This document shows positions 8,943 through 17,801 of a stretch of DNA of 64,000 nt, in pieces. Position numbers and translations under genes: made by a program. The notes under the pieces are model-generated. The model did not search any database. It worked only from the letters and a program-made list of their open reading frames with translations, and was not told where the DNA came from. Each line of letters starts with the position of its first letter. Position 1 is the first letter of the stretch. Location: NCBI GenBank assembly GCA_034437515.1, contig DAOTTX010000128.1, forward strand, positions 62,001 through 126,000, given 5' to 3'. The stretch comes from DAOTTX01 sp034437515. GTDB lineage: Bacteria; Chloroflexota; Anaerolineae; Aggregatilineales; Phototrophicaceae.

Positions 8943-9761
8943 TCACTTACCCTCAGTTTCCGCCGCGATGATCTCACGGAGTAGTTGCTTACGCGCCGCG
9001 CCGCCGAGCGTTTCCAGCTTGCGCACGTTCAGTGGATCAATTACCTCGCGCAGCAAGCGCAGTTCCTCAGCGGTGGGCGGGGGTGTCTCATGGAAGTCGG
9101 GCGCGGTTTCCAGCGAAAAGCCCGTTTTCTTCCGCACGCGCTCTGGCCTCACACCGGGATGATGTGTTAACAGGCGCATCCGTCCGTTCGCCCAATCGAA
9201 CTGCCCCAGGTCGGAGATCAAATAGCGCGGGCCGCTGCCATGCCGCCGCTTCTCGCTGTGCCCCAACCCGCTGACGAAATCCAGCGTTTCGACAAACGTC
9301 ACCCGTGTATGGCGCGGCACGTAAAGATAGACATGCTCAGAATACGTCGTCACATCGGGGATGCCGCCCGTCCCCGGCAGGCGCAAGCGTGGCTTATGGT
9401 AGTCCTTGCCGAGCGCGATGTTATTGGTGTTACCGTGCGGGTCTACCTGCGCCGGACGAAAGAACTCTTTCGGGTTGTACTTCGGCAGCAGGTCGGCGGT
9501 GGCGCTGGCAAACCCGACGTGCATCAACGCCTTACCGAGCCATAAATCCTCGGTGCGGGTCACGCTCAACGGTGCCCAATCCTGGCAGATACCCTGCCCA
9601 ATCGCGGAGGCAAAGCGCACGTTCGGCGCGTGGGTCAGCTTGGCGAGGATGAACCCCGCCATCACCAACGGCGTGTTGATGCCCTGCGCCAACACCTCAC
9701 CGTCCTCGACCTGACGGGTGATGCAGACTGAGATCAACTCATCGACGGTAAACGCACTCAC
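8943..9761 (-). CDS. Class I CoA-transferase beta-like subunit (IpdB/GctB-type)
   Basis: 272-aa protein matching the beta subunit of IpdAB and glutaconate CoA-transferases: QVDPHGNTNNIALG, then FVETLDFVSGLGH, then HHPGVRPERVRKKTGF, and VIDPLNVRKLE near the C-terminus. The segment where transferases carry the catalytic Glu (xENG or xESG) reads FASAIGQGI, with no Glu. IpdB-type hydrolases also differ from transferases here, so hydrolase-like chemistry or loss of activity is possible. The start codon overlaps the rtcB stop (ATGA at 9758-9761). An alpha-like subunit is at 1889-2674. Confidence 0.8.
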   Translation of the reverse strand: MSAFTVDELISVCITRQVEDGEVLAQGINTPLVMAGFILAKLTHAPNVRFASAIGQGICQDWAPLSVTRTEDLWLGKALMHVGFASATADLLPKYNPKEFFRPAQVDPHGNTNNIALGKDYHKPRLRLPGTGGIPDVTTYSEHVYLYVPRHTRVTFVETLDFVSGLGHSEKRRHGSGPRYLISDLGQFDWANGRMRLLTHHPGVRPERVRKKTGFSLETAPDFHETPPPTAEELRLLREVIDPLNVRKLETLGGAARKQLLREIIAAETEGK

Positions 9762-10978
9762 CTGCGGCGCTTCTTACGCTTTTTCGTGCTGCCGTCCATA
9801 CGCACGATGCGCGGCTCGAACTTGGCAACGACATCGACCAGATCTCGCTGTGCTGCCATTACCATGTCAATGGACTTATATGCCTGCGGTGCCTCGTCCA
9901 GGTCGCCGCCCAGCAGCATAATGTTGCGGTCTTTGAGGTAGCGGTCACGCTCAGACTTGGTGATCGTCTTTTTGGCCTGCGTCCGGCTCATCTGCCGCCC
10001 CGCACCATGTGCTGCCGACGCCAATGACTCGACGTTGCCAGTACCGCGCACCACATACCCGGCATCACCCATCGTACCGGGTATGACACCGTATTCGCCC
10101 TCACCCGCCGGGGTAGACCCTTTACGGTGGACGATTACCTCACGTTCACCGTCCTGTGTTTCAATGCGCTGCTTCCAGGCATAGTTGTGATGATTTTCCA
10201 CCACCGCTGCCGGTTTGAGGTTTGCCGCCTTCGTCACTTTATGATGGATGATCTCATGGTTGGCAGCGGCGAAGCGCCCCGCCAGTGTCATCGAAAGCCA
10301 GTATTCATAACCCAACGACGACTCCAGCGGCAGCCATGCCAGATGCTGCACGGACTGATCTAGCGTAGGGTGCTGTTCGCGTGCCAATCGAGAGAACCGA
10401 TCCGCGATCTTATAGCCGACGCCACGCGACCCACTATGGGAAAGCAACGCGAGATACTGCCCCTGCTTCAAACCGAGTGTTTCGTCGTCTTCCAGCAGGT
10501 TCAATGCGCCCCACTCGACAAAGTGATTGCCGCCACCGCTGGTGCCAAGCTGTTCATAGGCCTTGTCCTTCAGCGTCGCCAGAAAGCCCGTTTCCGTCCA
10601 GGCCGGGTCATCGAGCACGGCATGTTCGGCGCGATCGTGTCCCCGGTAACTGCCACCCGCACCGAAGTTGGTGTTTTCCAAAAGTGCGTTCTTGAACTTC
10701 CCGGTTTGCTGACCGAGCACATGCGGTGAGGTGTCGAAAATTGACATACGCATCCGGCAGGCGATGTCTACGCCGACCGCGTAGGGGATGACCGCGCCTT
10801 CGGTCGCCAAAACACCGCCGATCGGCAGACCGTAACCGATGTGTGCATCCGGCATCAACGCCCCGGCAAGACTGATCGGCAGGCGCATCGCGTTGTTCAT
10901 CTGGTCAATCGCACCTGGTTCGATTTGTTCTTTGCCCCAAATTCGATAGGAAATATTTTCTTCTCTGATTTCGCTCAT
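9758..10978 (-). CDS. rtcB: RtcB family RNA ligase
   Basis: 406-aa RtcB, the Mn/GTP-dependent ligase that joins RNA 2',3'-cyclic phosphate or 3'-phosphate ends to 5'-OH ends. Visible motifs: MPDAHIGYGLPIGGVLA, VGVDIACRM (metal-binding Asp and Cys), GTSGGGNHFVEWG, LSHSGSRGVG, NHEIIHHK, and SAAHGAGRQMSR, whose His is the guanylylated residue. The C-terminus is a very basic tail (KKRKKRRR). Length is close to the usual 400-480 aa. It overlaps the CoA-transferase beta-like gene by 4 bases, a puzzling pairing. No archease gene is in the window. Confidence 0.95.
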   Translation of the reverse strand: MSEIREENISYRIWGKEQIEPGAIDQMNNAMRLPISLAGALMPDAHIGYGLPIGGVLATEGAVIPYAVGVDIACRMRMSIFDTSPHVLGQQTGKFKNALLENTNFGAGGSYRGHDRAEHAVLDDPAWTETGFLATLKDKAYEQLGTSGGGNHFVEWGALNLLEDDETLGLKQGQYLALLSHSGSRGVGYKIADRFSRLAREQHPTLDQSVQHLAWLPLESSLGYEYWLSMTLAGRFAAANHEIIHHKVTKAANLKPAAVVENHHNYAWKQRIETQDGEREVIVHRKGSTPAGEGEYGVIPGTMGDAGYVVRGTGNVESLASAAHGAGRQMSRTQAKKTITKSERDRYLKDRNIMLLGGDLDEAPQAYKSIDMVMAAQRDLVDVVAKFEPRIVRMDGSTKKRKKRRR

Positions 10979-11093
10979 CGGCTTTCTTAGAATTATTTTC
11001 GGTTCACAAGTAATCGTAAAGGTTCAAATCCGAATATACAAGACAAGAATCGAGACTCTGAGGGGATTATAAGAATGGTTAATTTGTACAAAC

Positions 11094-11121
11094 TTGCTGG
11101 GGGAAGGAAGTGTGTTAGAAT
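11094..11121 (+). promoter_or_regulatory. Candidate sigma-70 promoter for the cNMP-binding gene
   Basis: TTGCTG at 11094-11099 and TAGAAT at 11116-11121 are separated by 16 bases and lie about 50 bases upstream of the start at 11170. The match is moderate on both boxes. Confidence 0.4.
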
Positions 11122-11169
11122 TTAGTCATGTCATTCACACTCATAACGAACCAATTATAGGAGAATTTA

Positions 11170-11655
11170 ATGTCTGTAGTTACTGTTTTAAAGCAAGCAG
11201 ACATTTTCGACGATCTTACCAGCACACAGCTCGAACTCATCGGTTCGATCTGTTCAGAACGGCATTATCAATCTGGCGATGTGATCTTTGAAGAAAATAC
11301 ACCCGGCGATGAACTGTATGTGATCGCCACCGGCGAGGTCGAAATCCTGGTCGATCCTTCACTAATCGGCAAAGACAAAGGACAGGGGATGCACACCATC
11401 GCCACACTGCGCCGGGGTCAATCCTTCGGTGAGGTATCGCTTGTTGATGAGGGGTTGCGTTCCGCTGGGGCGCGTTGCGCCGCACAGGATACCCACCTCG
11501 TCATCATCCCGCGAGACAAGCTCATGCTGCTGTGTGATACCTACCCGCAGCTTGGCTACCGCCTGATGCGCAATCTCGCCGCTGATCTGGCGATGAAGAT
11601 CCGTCATACAGATTTGCAGGTGCGTGAGCAACTAACATGGTCACATAAAAACTGA
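11170..11655 (+). CDS. Cyclic nucleotide-binding domain protein
   Basis: 161-aa protein made almost only of a Crp-type cyclic-nucleotide-binding domain: FDDLTSTQLELIGSICSERHY, then VIFEENTPGDELYVIATGEVEIL, then the phosphate-binding cassette region RRGQSFGEVSLVDEGLRSAGARCA, which keeps the FGE and the RSA-like core. There is no C-terminal helix-turn-helix, so it is not a classical transcription factor; it may act on a partner or as a sensor module. AGGAGAA precedes the ATG. The gene is monocistronic, with a good terminator downstream. Confidence 0.88.
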   Translation: MSVVTVLKQADIFDDLTSTQLELIGSICSERHYQSGDVIFEENTPGDELYVIATGEVEILVDPSLIGKDKGQGMHTIATLRRGQSFGEVSLVDEGLRSAGARCAAQDTHLVIIPRDKLMLLCDTYPQLGYRLMRNLAADLAMKIRHTDLQVREQLTWSHKN

Positions 11656-11685
11656 CCATCCCCTACAAATTAACCATTCCCAACC

Positions 11686-11718
11686 AGCGCGACTTTGCCT
11701 ATCATCGTTGCGCTTTTT
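11686..11718 (+). terminator. Intrinsic terminator after the cNMP-binding gene
   Basis: 8-bp stem AGCGCGAC/GTTGCGCT (11686-11693 and 11707-11714, one G-U pair), 13-base loop, then TTTT and an A/T-rich run. It lies 30 bases past the stop codon. Confidence 0.72.
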
Positions 11719-11745
11719 AATTTTATCGTATGTTTGAGGGTGTCT

Positions 11746-13068
11746 ATGCTTAAAACGGTGCTGTTTTGTGCAACGTTAGCCTCCACTTTGATTACGTTCA
11801 CGACCGCACAGGCCAGCGACGAGGTTCAACGCACACATATTCGCGTCGCACACCTCTCCCCGACCGCCCCAGCCGTCAACTTTACCATGAACGACCAACC
11901 GACCACACTCTCACCGCTGGAATTCGGTACCGTGAGCGACTGGTACGATGTCGAACCGGGCACGCACGCAATCAGTTTCAACGGCGAACAACTTACGCTG
12001 AGGCGAGAAAATCTAGAGGTGCCCGCCGGCGACTGGCTCACAATTACCCTTATCGGCACGTCGGTGTTCGATATTGAAGTCGTGCGCGAGGATTACAGCG
12101 AAATCGCCCCCGGTGAAACGCGGATCGGTGTGTTTCATGGGATCGAAAACGCGCCACCGCTGGATGTCTATGCAAACAACATGGTGCTGTTCCAGTACGT
12201 CAACTATCCCAACGGGAACGATGGCTATGTCTCAGCCAATCTTATCGCCAATTTCTATGATCTGAGGATCGAACAACACACGACCGGCGCGACGATCGCG
12301 GTACCTGGCAATATCGAGCTGCTGAGCGGTTATCATCATCTGTTGGTCGTCACCGGCACACCGGATAACCCCGTCGTTATCCTCACCAGCACGGAACCCG
12401 CCAGCGTCCAGCGTGAAGCGCACAACGCGCTCATCCGTGCGGCTGCGGGTGCCGCGACGGATGCTATCCGCTTGCGCGTGGCGCATTTCGCGTCCGGCGT
12501 CGTCCCGGTAGATGTTTATCTCAACGGTGAACGCAGCGCGATCCAGAACCTTGTTTTTACCGATATTAGCGCCTATCTCGAACTGCCACAGCAGATGCAA
12601 ATGGTCACGGTCACAATGGTAGATCAACCGGAGGCCGTCCTGCACATGGCAGAAATAGACCTCATACCCGGCACATGGTACACACTCGCACTTATCGGCT
12701 CCACCGACAACAACACCCTGACCGCACAGATCATCGCGGAAGACCTATCACCGACCGATCAAACACGGGTGGGGGTCTTTCAGGCCATCCCCGGCATCTC
12801 CCCGGTCGAGGTCACAATCGATGATAACGAAGCGGTGCGTTTGCTCGGTTACCCCGGCTCACAGGGAGATAACGACGGTTACAACATGGTCGAGGTCGCC
12901 CCCGGCACCTATGATCTCGCGGTCGTCTCCGCGACTGACCCTGATGAAGTCATCGTAGACTTACCGGAAACGACCTTACAAGGCAGCCGCAGCTACTTGC
13001 TGACGACGATCCGTGCAACACCGCCGTACACCCTGACCTACACCGAGATCACCAAAGCAGCACCTTAA
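11746..13068 (+). CDS. Secreted DUF4397 domain protein
   Basis: 440-aa secreted protein with a Sec signal peptide ending TTAQA (residues 1-23), and repeated DUF4397-like beta-sandwich units. The unit signature, a strand R(I/L)RVAHLSPTAPAVNF or RLRVAHFASGVVPVDVY followed by aG-Y/L-x-V strands, appears near residues 30, 120, 250 and 350. Function of DUF4397 is unknown; such proteins are thought to be cell-surface. The start at 11746 begins the signal peptide and follows GAGGG. The stop overlaps the convergent tyrS stop by 4 bases. Two larger DUF4397 proteins lie at 33415 and 36171. Confidence 0.82.
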   Translation: MLKTVLFCATLASTLITFTTAQASDEVQRTHIRVAHLSPTAPAVNFTMNDQPTTLSPLEFGTVSDWYDVEPGTHAISFNGEQLTLRRENLEVPAGDWLTITLIGTSVFDIEVVREDYSEIAPGETRIGVFHGIENAPPLDVYANNMVLFQYVNYPNGNDGYVSANLIANFYDLRIEQHTTGATIAVPGNIELLSGYHHLLVVTGTPDNPVVILTSTEPASVQREAHNALIRAAAGAATDAIRLRVAHFASGVVPVDVYLNGERSAIQNLVFTDISAYLELPQQMQMVTVTMVDQPEAVLHMAEIDLIPGTWYTLALIGSTDNNTLTAQIIAEDLSPTDQTRVGVFQAIPGISPVEVTIDDNEAVRLLGYPGSQGDNDGYNMVEVAPGTYDLAVVSATDPDEVIVDLPETTLQGSRSYLLTTIRATPPYTLTYTEITKAAP

Positions 13069-14300
13069 GCACCCGTCAACCGTACATACTTCCGCTTGCC
13101 GACCTGCAACACGACCGGCAGCATTTCCGGCTTGACGGTCGCGCCGGGATCCGTGACGGGTTCTTCATCCATGCGGATGCCGTTTTGCTTCATCAGGCGT
13201 TTGGCCTCACCGCCGCTGCTGACCATCTCCAACCGGCGCAGGATGTCGATGATCCGTTCTTCGCCGGTCAGGAATTCTTCGGGGATGTCTTGCGGTAAGC
13301 CGCTGCCGTCCCGGTAGACTTGATCCCACTGTTTCTGTGCGGCCTCAGCGTCTTCCGCGCTGTGGAAGATAGTCACGATCCGGCGTGCCAACGCCATCTT
13401 CGCCTCATTGGGATGCAACTCACCGCTGGCGATCTGCTTTTCAAACGCTTCAACCTGACCGGGCGTCCAGCCGAGCAGCAGTTTATGGTAGATGGACATT
13501 GCTTTGTCCGGCACGCTCATCACCTTACCAAACATATCCCAGGGAGTGGAGAGCAGCGGGATGTGATTGCCCAGGCTCTTGCTCATCTTGATCTCGCCAT
13601 CGGTACCGGGCAAACTCTCGCCCATAATGACGGCGATCTGTGGCTTCTGGCCTAACCCCTGTTGCAGCTTGCGCCCTGCCACCAGAATATTAAATAACTG
13701 ATCCTGTCCGCCGACCTGCACGTCCGCTTCCTGTGCGACCGCGTCATAGGCTTGCATCAAGGCATAGAAGAACTCATGCAGGTAGATGGCCTCGCCACCG
13801 TCTACCCGCTTGGCGAAGTTCTCCCGCGTTAAGAATTGCTGCACGGTAAAATTGCTCGCCAACCGGATAATATCGGCAAAATCCAACGGGGAAAGCCACT
13901 CGTCATTACGACGAACGCGGGTGCTTTCCGGGTCGAGGATCTTAAACGCCTGCTCCGCGTAGGTACGGGCATTTTCTTCGACCTGCTCCGCTGTGAGTTG
14001 ATCGCGTGCCTTTTCTTTGTCGGAGGGATCACCGATCAAACTGGTAAACGTGCCGATTAAAAAGGTCACATCGTGACCAAAATCTTGAAATTGGCGCATT
14101 TTACGCATGGTGATGGTGTGACCAAGATGTAAGTCGGTCGTGCGTGGGTCATAACCACAATAGACACGCAATGGACGACCTTCTTTCTCCGCTTCGACCA
14201 ACCGGGCGCGGAGTTCCTTACCCATGTTTGCTTTCGTTTCCGGGTCGCCGTATTCGGCACCGGACATCAATATTTCGACTTGTTCGTCAATCGTCGCCAT
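13065..14300 (-). CDS. tyrS: Tyrosyl-tRNA synthetase
   Basis: 411-aa class Ic synthetase that charges tRNA-Tyr. The HIGH motif is HLGH at residues 58-61 within GYDPRTTDLHLGHT, and KMSKS lies near residue 238. The tyrosine-binding region includes QVGGQDQLFNI. A C-terminal S4-type RNA-binding domain (SSGGEAKRLMKQNGIRMDE) is present. The short N-terminus and motif spacing fit the TyrZ-like subgroup rather than the E. coli TyrS type. It is transcribed alone; no T-box is visible in the short leader. Confidence 0.96.
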   Translation of the reverse strand: MATIDEQVEILMSGAEYGDPETKANMGKELRARLVEAEKEGRPLRVYCGYDPRTTDLHLGHTITMRKMRQFQDFGHDVTFLIGTFTSLIGDPSDKEKARDQLTAEQVEENARTYAEQAFKILDPESTRVRRNDEWLSPLDFADIIRLASNFTVQQFLTRENFAKRVDGGEAIYLHEFFYALMQAYDAVAQEADVQVGGQDQLFNILVAGRKLQQGLGQKPQIAVIMGESLPGTDGEIKMSKSLGNHIPLLSTPWDMFGKVMSVPDKAMSIYHKLLLGWTPGQVEAFEKQIASGELHPNEAKMALARRIVTIFHSAEDAEAAQKQWDQVYRDGSGLPQDIPEEFLTGEERIIDILRRLEMVSSGGEAKRLMKQNGIRMDEEPVTDPGATVKPEMLPVVLQVGKRKYVRLTGA

Positions 14301-14369
14301 GATGTCTTAATCCTGTATTACAATGGAAAAACAGAGCGATTATAACCGCAAGTTGTAGAACGGGAAACG

Positions 14370-15731
14370 ATGTCTTCAGAAAACGACACACCGCGTAAAA
14401 AATTACTCGACGAGATCCGGCGGCTGCGGGCCGATGCCGACAAAGGCCGCGAACCGGAATTACTCAACTCACGACTAGGCACCCGGCGCTATTCCGTCGC
14501 CGCCCTGCTGGAACGCATCACCGACCAATTCATCAGCGAACACGGCGGCGGCTCTGAGACGTTGCAAACCGCCACCACCGAAGCAGACCGGCTCAAGCTC
14601 ATCCTCGGCACGGTGGATTATGTGCTCAGTGTGGAATCTATCCAGATCGACCAGCAAAATAAAGCCGAGATTATACGCCGGGTCTACACGGAGTTATTCA
14701 CTTACGGGCCGCTGGACGACTTATTCGCCGACGAGAACATCACAACCATTACCATCGAAGGCGCGGATAAAGTCGCTGTGCGTCGCGGACACAGTGATCT
14801 GGAACCGCTCGACATCCTATTCGACAATGAAAACCACCTCAAGCGCATCATCAAACGGCTGCTGCTGGATTCTGGTGCAGAACTAGACGAGGATAATCCG
14901 ATCATCGAAACCGGCTTACAGATAAGTGGACGACGGATCAGTATCAACATCGCAACACCGCCGGTCACGATCTTCATGAGCGTTGATATTCGCCTGCACC
15001 CCAAAGAGCGTCCTACGCTCACCGGTATGGTCGAGGCAGGGTTGGTGAGTGAAGACGCCGCCCTGCTGCTGGAAGCCATCGCCCGGTCACCTCACGGGGT
15101 CGTCATCGTCGGTGAACCGGAATCGGGGAAGACAATTATGTTGGGCGTGCTGGCAAGTTTGATGCAAACACACAAGAACGTGACTGCGGTCGAGCGGGCG
15201 GGTGAACTACTGCTGCCTGAAGATGTCGAACGCTTGCAGGTGCAGTGGCAAGCCGATAAACCACGTACATTTAGCGATCAGATCCAAACCGCACTGGCGA
15301 CAAACAAAGTCGAGTGTATGCTGTTGGATGAAATTCGTACAGACGAAGCACAGGCGGTTCGTCCGCTACTCGCAGAAGATGACGTCCCCCGGCAGTTGTG
15401 GGCATTTCGTGGCCCCGCGCACACCACCCGCCTGCTTTCCGCATTGGGGATGCTTGCGCGACGCAGCACCATCGAACCGGGCGAACGCGAGACACTGGTG
15501 CATAACCTGTACGAACGGCTGCCCTTCGTCATCACGCTGCGCCGTCGCCCCAGTCGTCTGCAATTGCACAGCATCAGCGAATGGCAGTTTAGCACGCCCG
15601 ACGCCGACTATCCCGACCTGATCGAATTGATGAACCAGGGATGGGAAGGCATCGAGAAAACCGGCAATCGTCCGGTACGTTCACTTGAACTGCCCGAAAA
15701 TTTCTGGGGAAACGACCATGACGACGCTTGA
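14370..15731 (+). CDS. CpaF/TadA-like secretion ATPase, divergent
   Basis: 453-aa member of the CpaF branch of type II/IV secretion ATPases. The N-terminal domain ends in the typical helical region (IIRRVYTELFTYGPLDDLFADENITTI). Walker A is GEPESGKT near residues 250-257, lacking the usual GSGKT form but keeping GKT. The Asp/Glu-rich box reads MLLDEIRTDEA. The conserved His box (usually TxHA) is altered to RGPAHTTRLL. No pilin, TadB/TadC or CpaE gene is in the window, so it is an orphan. Its last 14 bases overlap the small membrane protein gene at 15718, a likely partner. Confidence 0.85.
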   Translation: MSSENDTPRKKLLDEIRRLRADADKGREPELLNSRLGTRRYSVAALLERITDQFISEHGGGSETLQTATTEADRLKLILGTVDYVLSVESIQIDQQNKAEIIRRVYTELFTYGPLDDLFADENITTITIEGADKVAVRRGHSDLEPLDILFDNENHLKRIIKRLLLDSGAELDEDNPIIETGLQISGRRISINIATPPVTIFMSVDIRLHPKERPTLTGMVEAGLVSEDAALLLEAIARSPHGVVIVGEPESGKTIMLGVLASLMQTHKNVTAVERAGELLLPEDVERLQVQWQADKPRTFSDQIQTALATNKVECMLLDEIRTDEAQAVRPLLAEDDVPRQLWAFRGPAHTTRLLSALGMLARRSTIEPGERETLVHNLYERLPFVITLRRRPSRLQLHSISEWQFSTPDADYPDLIELMNQGWEGIEKTGNRPVRSLELPENFWGNDHDDA

Positions 15732-16148
15732 ACCTTCACTCGTCGATGAAACCATAGACAAGATAGAGCGTCTTACCGAACAGTTTCGCTTTCAGGAAGC
15801 GCGGGAACTCACACATTTTCTAGAAGACCGCGACACCGATGTCGATGTCGCCGCGCTGTACACCAGATCGACCGGACGGAAGCGGCACACATCATGCAAC
15901 AGCGCCCTGACCGGGTCGCTATCGTGCGCAATTTTATGATCGACCGGGCGCTAGGGGTTGGCATTGCGGCCTTCTTCCTGGTGATGACCGGCAGTGTGGT
16001 TTTACCGATCTGCACGGTCATCGCGGATTGGACGCTCAATTTTCGGCAGCGACTGTCATTACAGCGCGTCGTCGTCACGGTATTCGTCGCGCTCGGCCTC
16101 TACGTCTTGGCAGCGGTCATTTTTCTGTTGTTCGGCCTCAGCTTGTAA
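15718..16148 (+). pseudogene. Small two-TM membrane protein, reading frame broken
   Basis: The ATG at 15718 (GGGGAAA upstream) opens a frame coding an acidic, helical N-terminus (TLEPSLVDETIDKIERLTEQ) up to about base 15858. That frame then becomes low-quality sequence and stops at 15939. From 15861 another frame continues with sensible coding, HQIDRTEAAHIMQQRPDRV, then two membrane segments (around 15960-16020 and 16075-16140) to the stop at 16148. The join near 15856-15861 (CTGTACACC) looks like a single frameshift. It may be a sequencing error, a real mutation, or two coupled genes with a second start at 15894. The intact product would be about 143 aa and probably partners the CpaF-like ATPase. 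Confidence 0.6.
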
Positions 16149-16151
16149 CGG

Positions 16152-16871
16152 TTATTGCGTGACCTCGCTGTAAACCTCAACACCGTTCGTCATCATGTGG
16201 TAGAGGAACGTGACGTGTAAGAAATCGGCATTATGCGCGGGGATGCCCACCTCCTCGGCTGCCTCTACCGAGGTGTCGTAGGTATCGACGGTGTTTACAG
16301 GGACGATCACCCGTACACCGCGCATCTGCTGTTGGTTCGCACGTAAGCGCAAATGCATCGCCAGTTGGTGCGTGCAGAGGTCGCTGCAATCCCCCACCAC
16401 AATCCAGGTGGTGATTTGTGGGCGCGCATCCAACCAGGCATTGAACGCACTTACCTGCCCGGCATCGATGCAATTTTTGGGGATAACCTCGATCTCATCG
16501 AAGAACGGCAGCGCCTTAAACGCCTCGACAGTTTCCGCCTCTTCGGTACCGCGCATACAATGTGGCGCATAACTGCTGAACTCGACCGCGTCTTCGGGAT
16601 GCGCGTCTTGTGCGAGTACGATGTCGCGTATGCCTGCGGCCCAAGCCTCGGAGAATAATGTCGCAATTGGTTCTACAATCTCGTTGATGCGCGGTGATGA
16701 CAGCGGCCCAACATTGCAGAAGCCCTTGATGACATCGACAGAAACGATGCCGACGTTTTCAGGGTTCCCGGCGGTTAACTCACCGATAGAGATCGATTCC
16801 AGGCCGTTGTACCAGTTCAGCATATACTCGATGAACGGGCGGCTCTGCTCGATAAATGTCTCGGTCTGCAT
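16152..16871 (-). CDS. Isochorismatase-family cysteine hydrolase (nicotinamidase-like)
   Basis: 239-aa cysteine hydrolase. The catalytic triad is visible: Asp46 (VSVDVIKGF), Lys132 (VIPKNCIDA) and Cys166 (GDCSDLCTHQ). The metal-binding region of nicotinamidases corresponds to AQDAHPEDAVEF (Asp and His near 89-91). The hydrolysis of nicotinamide to nicotinate is the best guess, because the metal ligands are kept and a nicotinate phosphoribosyltransferase is present at 29576. Other isochorismatase-like amidases cannot be excluded. The gene ends 4 bases from the convergent membrane-protein gene. Confidence 0.85.
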   Translation of the reverse strand: MQTETFIEQSRPFIEYMLNWYNGLESISIGELTAGNPENVGIVSVDVIKGFCNVGPLSSPRINEIVEPIATLFSEAWAAGIRDIVLAQDAHPEDAVEFSSYAPHCMRGTEEAETVEAFKALPFFDEIEVIPKNCIDAGQVSAFNAWLDARPQITTWIVVGDCSDLCTHQLAMHLRLRANQQQMRGVRVIVPVNTVDTYDTSVEAAEEVGIPAHNADFLHVTFLYHMMTNGVEVYSEVTQ

Positions 16872-16953
16872 AAGATTTATCCTGATTTACCGGACGTGAT
16901 GACTCACATTATAGCGTAAATCAGACGAACGTGGTGTGGTTCTAAACAAATAC

Positions 16954-16982
16954 AAAACCGGCAGATATCTCGATCTGCCGGT
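16954..16982 (-). terminator. Intrinsic terminator after the DsbA-like gene
   Basis: On the minus strand a perfect 10-bp stem ACCGGCAGAT/ATCTGCCGGT (16973-16982 and 16957-16966) with a 6-base loop is followed by TTTTGTATTTG. It lies 24 bases past the stop of the gene at 17006. Confidence 0.82.
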
Positions 16983-17005
16983 CAAAATTACACGGTTGTT
17001 TCGTC

Positions 17006-17728
17006 TTACTGCACCGGTGCTGAGGCGACCGCACTTTCAATCGCTTCAAAAGGCACACCGCCACTCTGGGGCGCACCGGGGATGACTTGCAGCGGCCCGT
17101 TGCCGTAGCGCACCCGGACGGTCGGTGTGCTGCTGATACCATTCGCCCGTGCAAGCTGCGTATCAAGGCTACCCTGTTCAGCATCGGACGAACACTCGAT
17201 TAATTCTGCCTGTGAAATACCGACTTCCTCCGCTAAACCTTGACTGAGGTCGGATGTCGTCGTACCGCCGGCGCTGGCTTCAGCGAAGATCCAGTCATGC
17301 GCGACCCAGAAGCCACCATCGACCAACTCACCCGCACATTCCGCCAATTGCATCGAATACGGCGAGGGTTCCCGCTGCGTTTGCAGATAGCGGAACTCAA
17401 GCTGCGCGTCGCCGGTCAGCACCAGTTCTTGCAGCATTTCGTTGACGACCGGCTTGTACTGCTGGCAGGCCGGGCAGAAGAAGTCCTCGAACGTGACAAT
17501 AGTGATCGGTGCATCCGGGTTGCCGATGACGTGACCGCCGTCATCGGTGCGGTACATCTGGACGTTATTCTCTAACTCACCCTCGGTGTAATCAATACCG
17601 CTGCCCTCTGCGGCACTCTGCGAGAGGATGATGACCGCAAAAAGCGCGACGACTACCACCAGCGCGACGACCGCCCCGATGATTAAGCCTTGCTGTTGCT
17701 GATTGTTTGAATTTTTTCGTGTCGTCAT
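17006..17728 (-). CDS. Membrane-anchored DsbA-family thioredoxin-like protein
   Basis: 240-aa thiol-disulfide oxidoreductase of the DsbA/BdbD-like (Thioredoxin_4) type. A polar N-terminus with a Gln run precedes a single membrane anchor (residues 14-36), so the catalytic domain faces outside. The active site CPAC is Cys85-Cys88 in FEDFFCPACQQYK. The cis-Pro loop reads GISSTPTVRV. The gene stands alone with its own terminator. It probably forms disulfides in secreted proteins; this fits the Cys-paired repeats seen in two secreted proteins of this window (27558 and 58700). Confidence 0.9.
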   Translation of the reverse strand: MTTRKNSNNQQQQGLIIGAVVALVVVVALFAVIILSQSAAEGSGIDYTEGELENNVQMYRTDDGGHVIGNPDAPITIVTFEDFFCPACQQYKPVVNEMLQELVLTGDAQLEFRYLQTQREPSPYSMQLAECAGELVDGGFWVAHDWIFAEASAGGTTTSDLSQGLAEEVGISQAELIECSSDAEQGSLDTQLARANGISSTPTVRVRYGNGPLQVIPGAPQSGGVPFEAIESAVASAPVQ

Positions 17729-17801
17729 GTTAACTCCAATTATTCACAATGTATTTAATGAATCTAACCGATGCGTGGTTACTCTTCAACAGAAAGTTTT
17801 G

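Noticed and set aside
11021..11031. GGTTCAAATCC resembling a tRNA T-loop.
   Set aside because: No matching acceptor, D or anticodon arms are found around it, and the T-stem does not extend.
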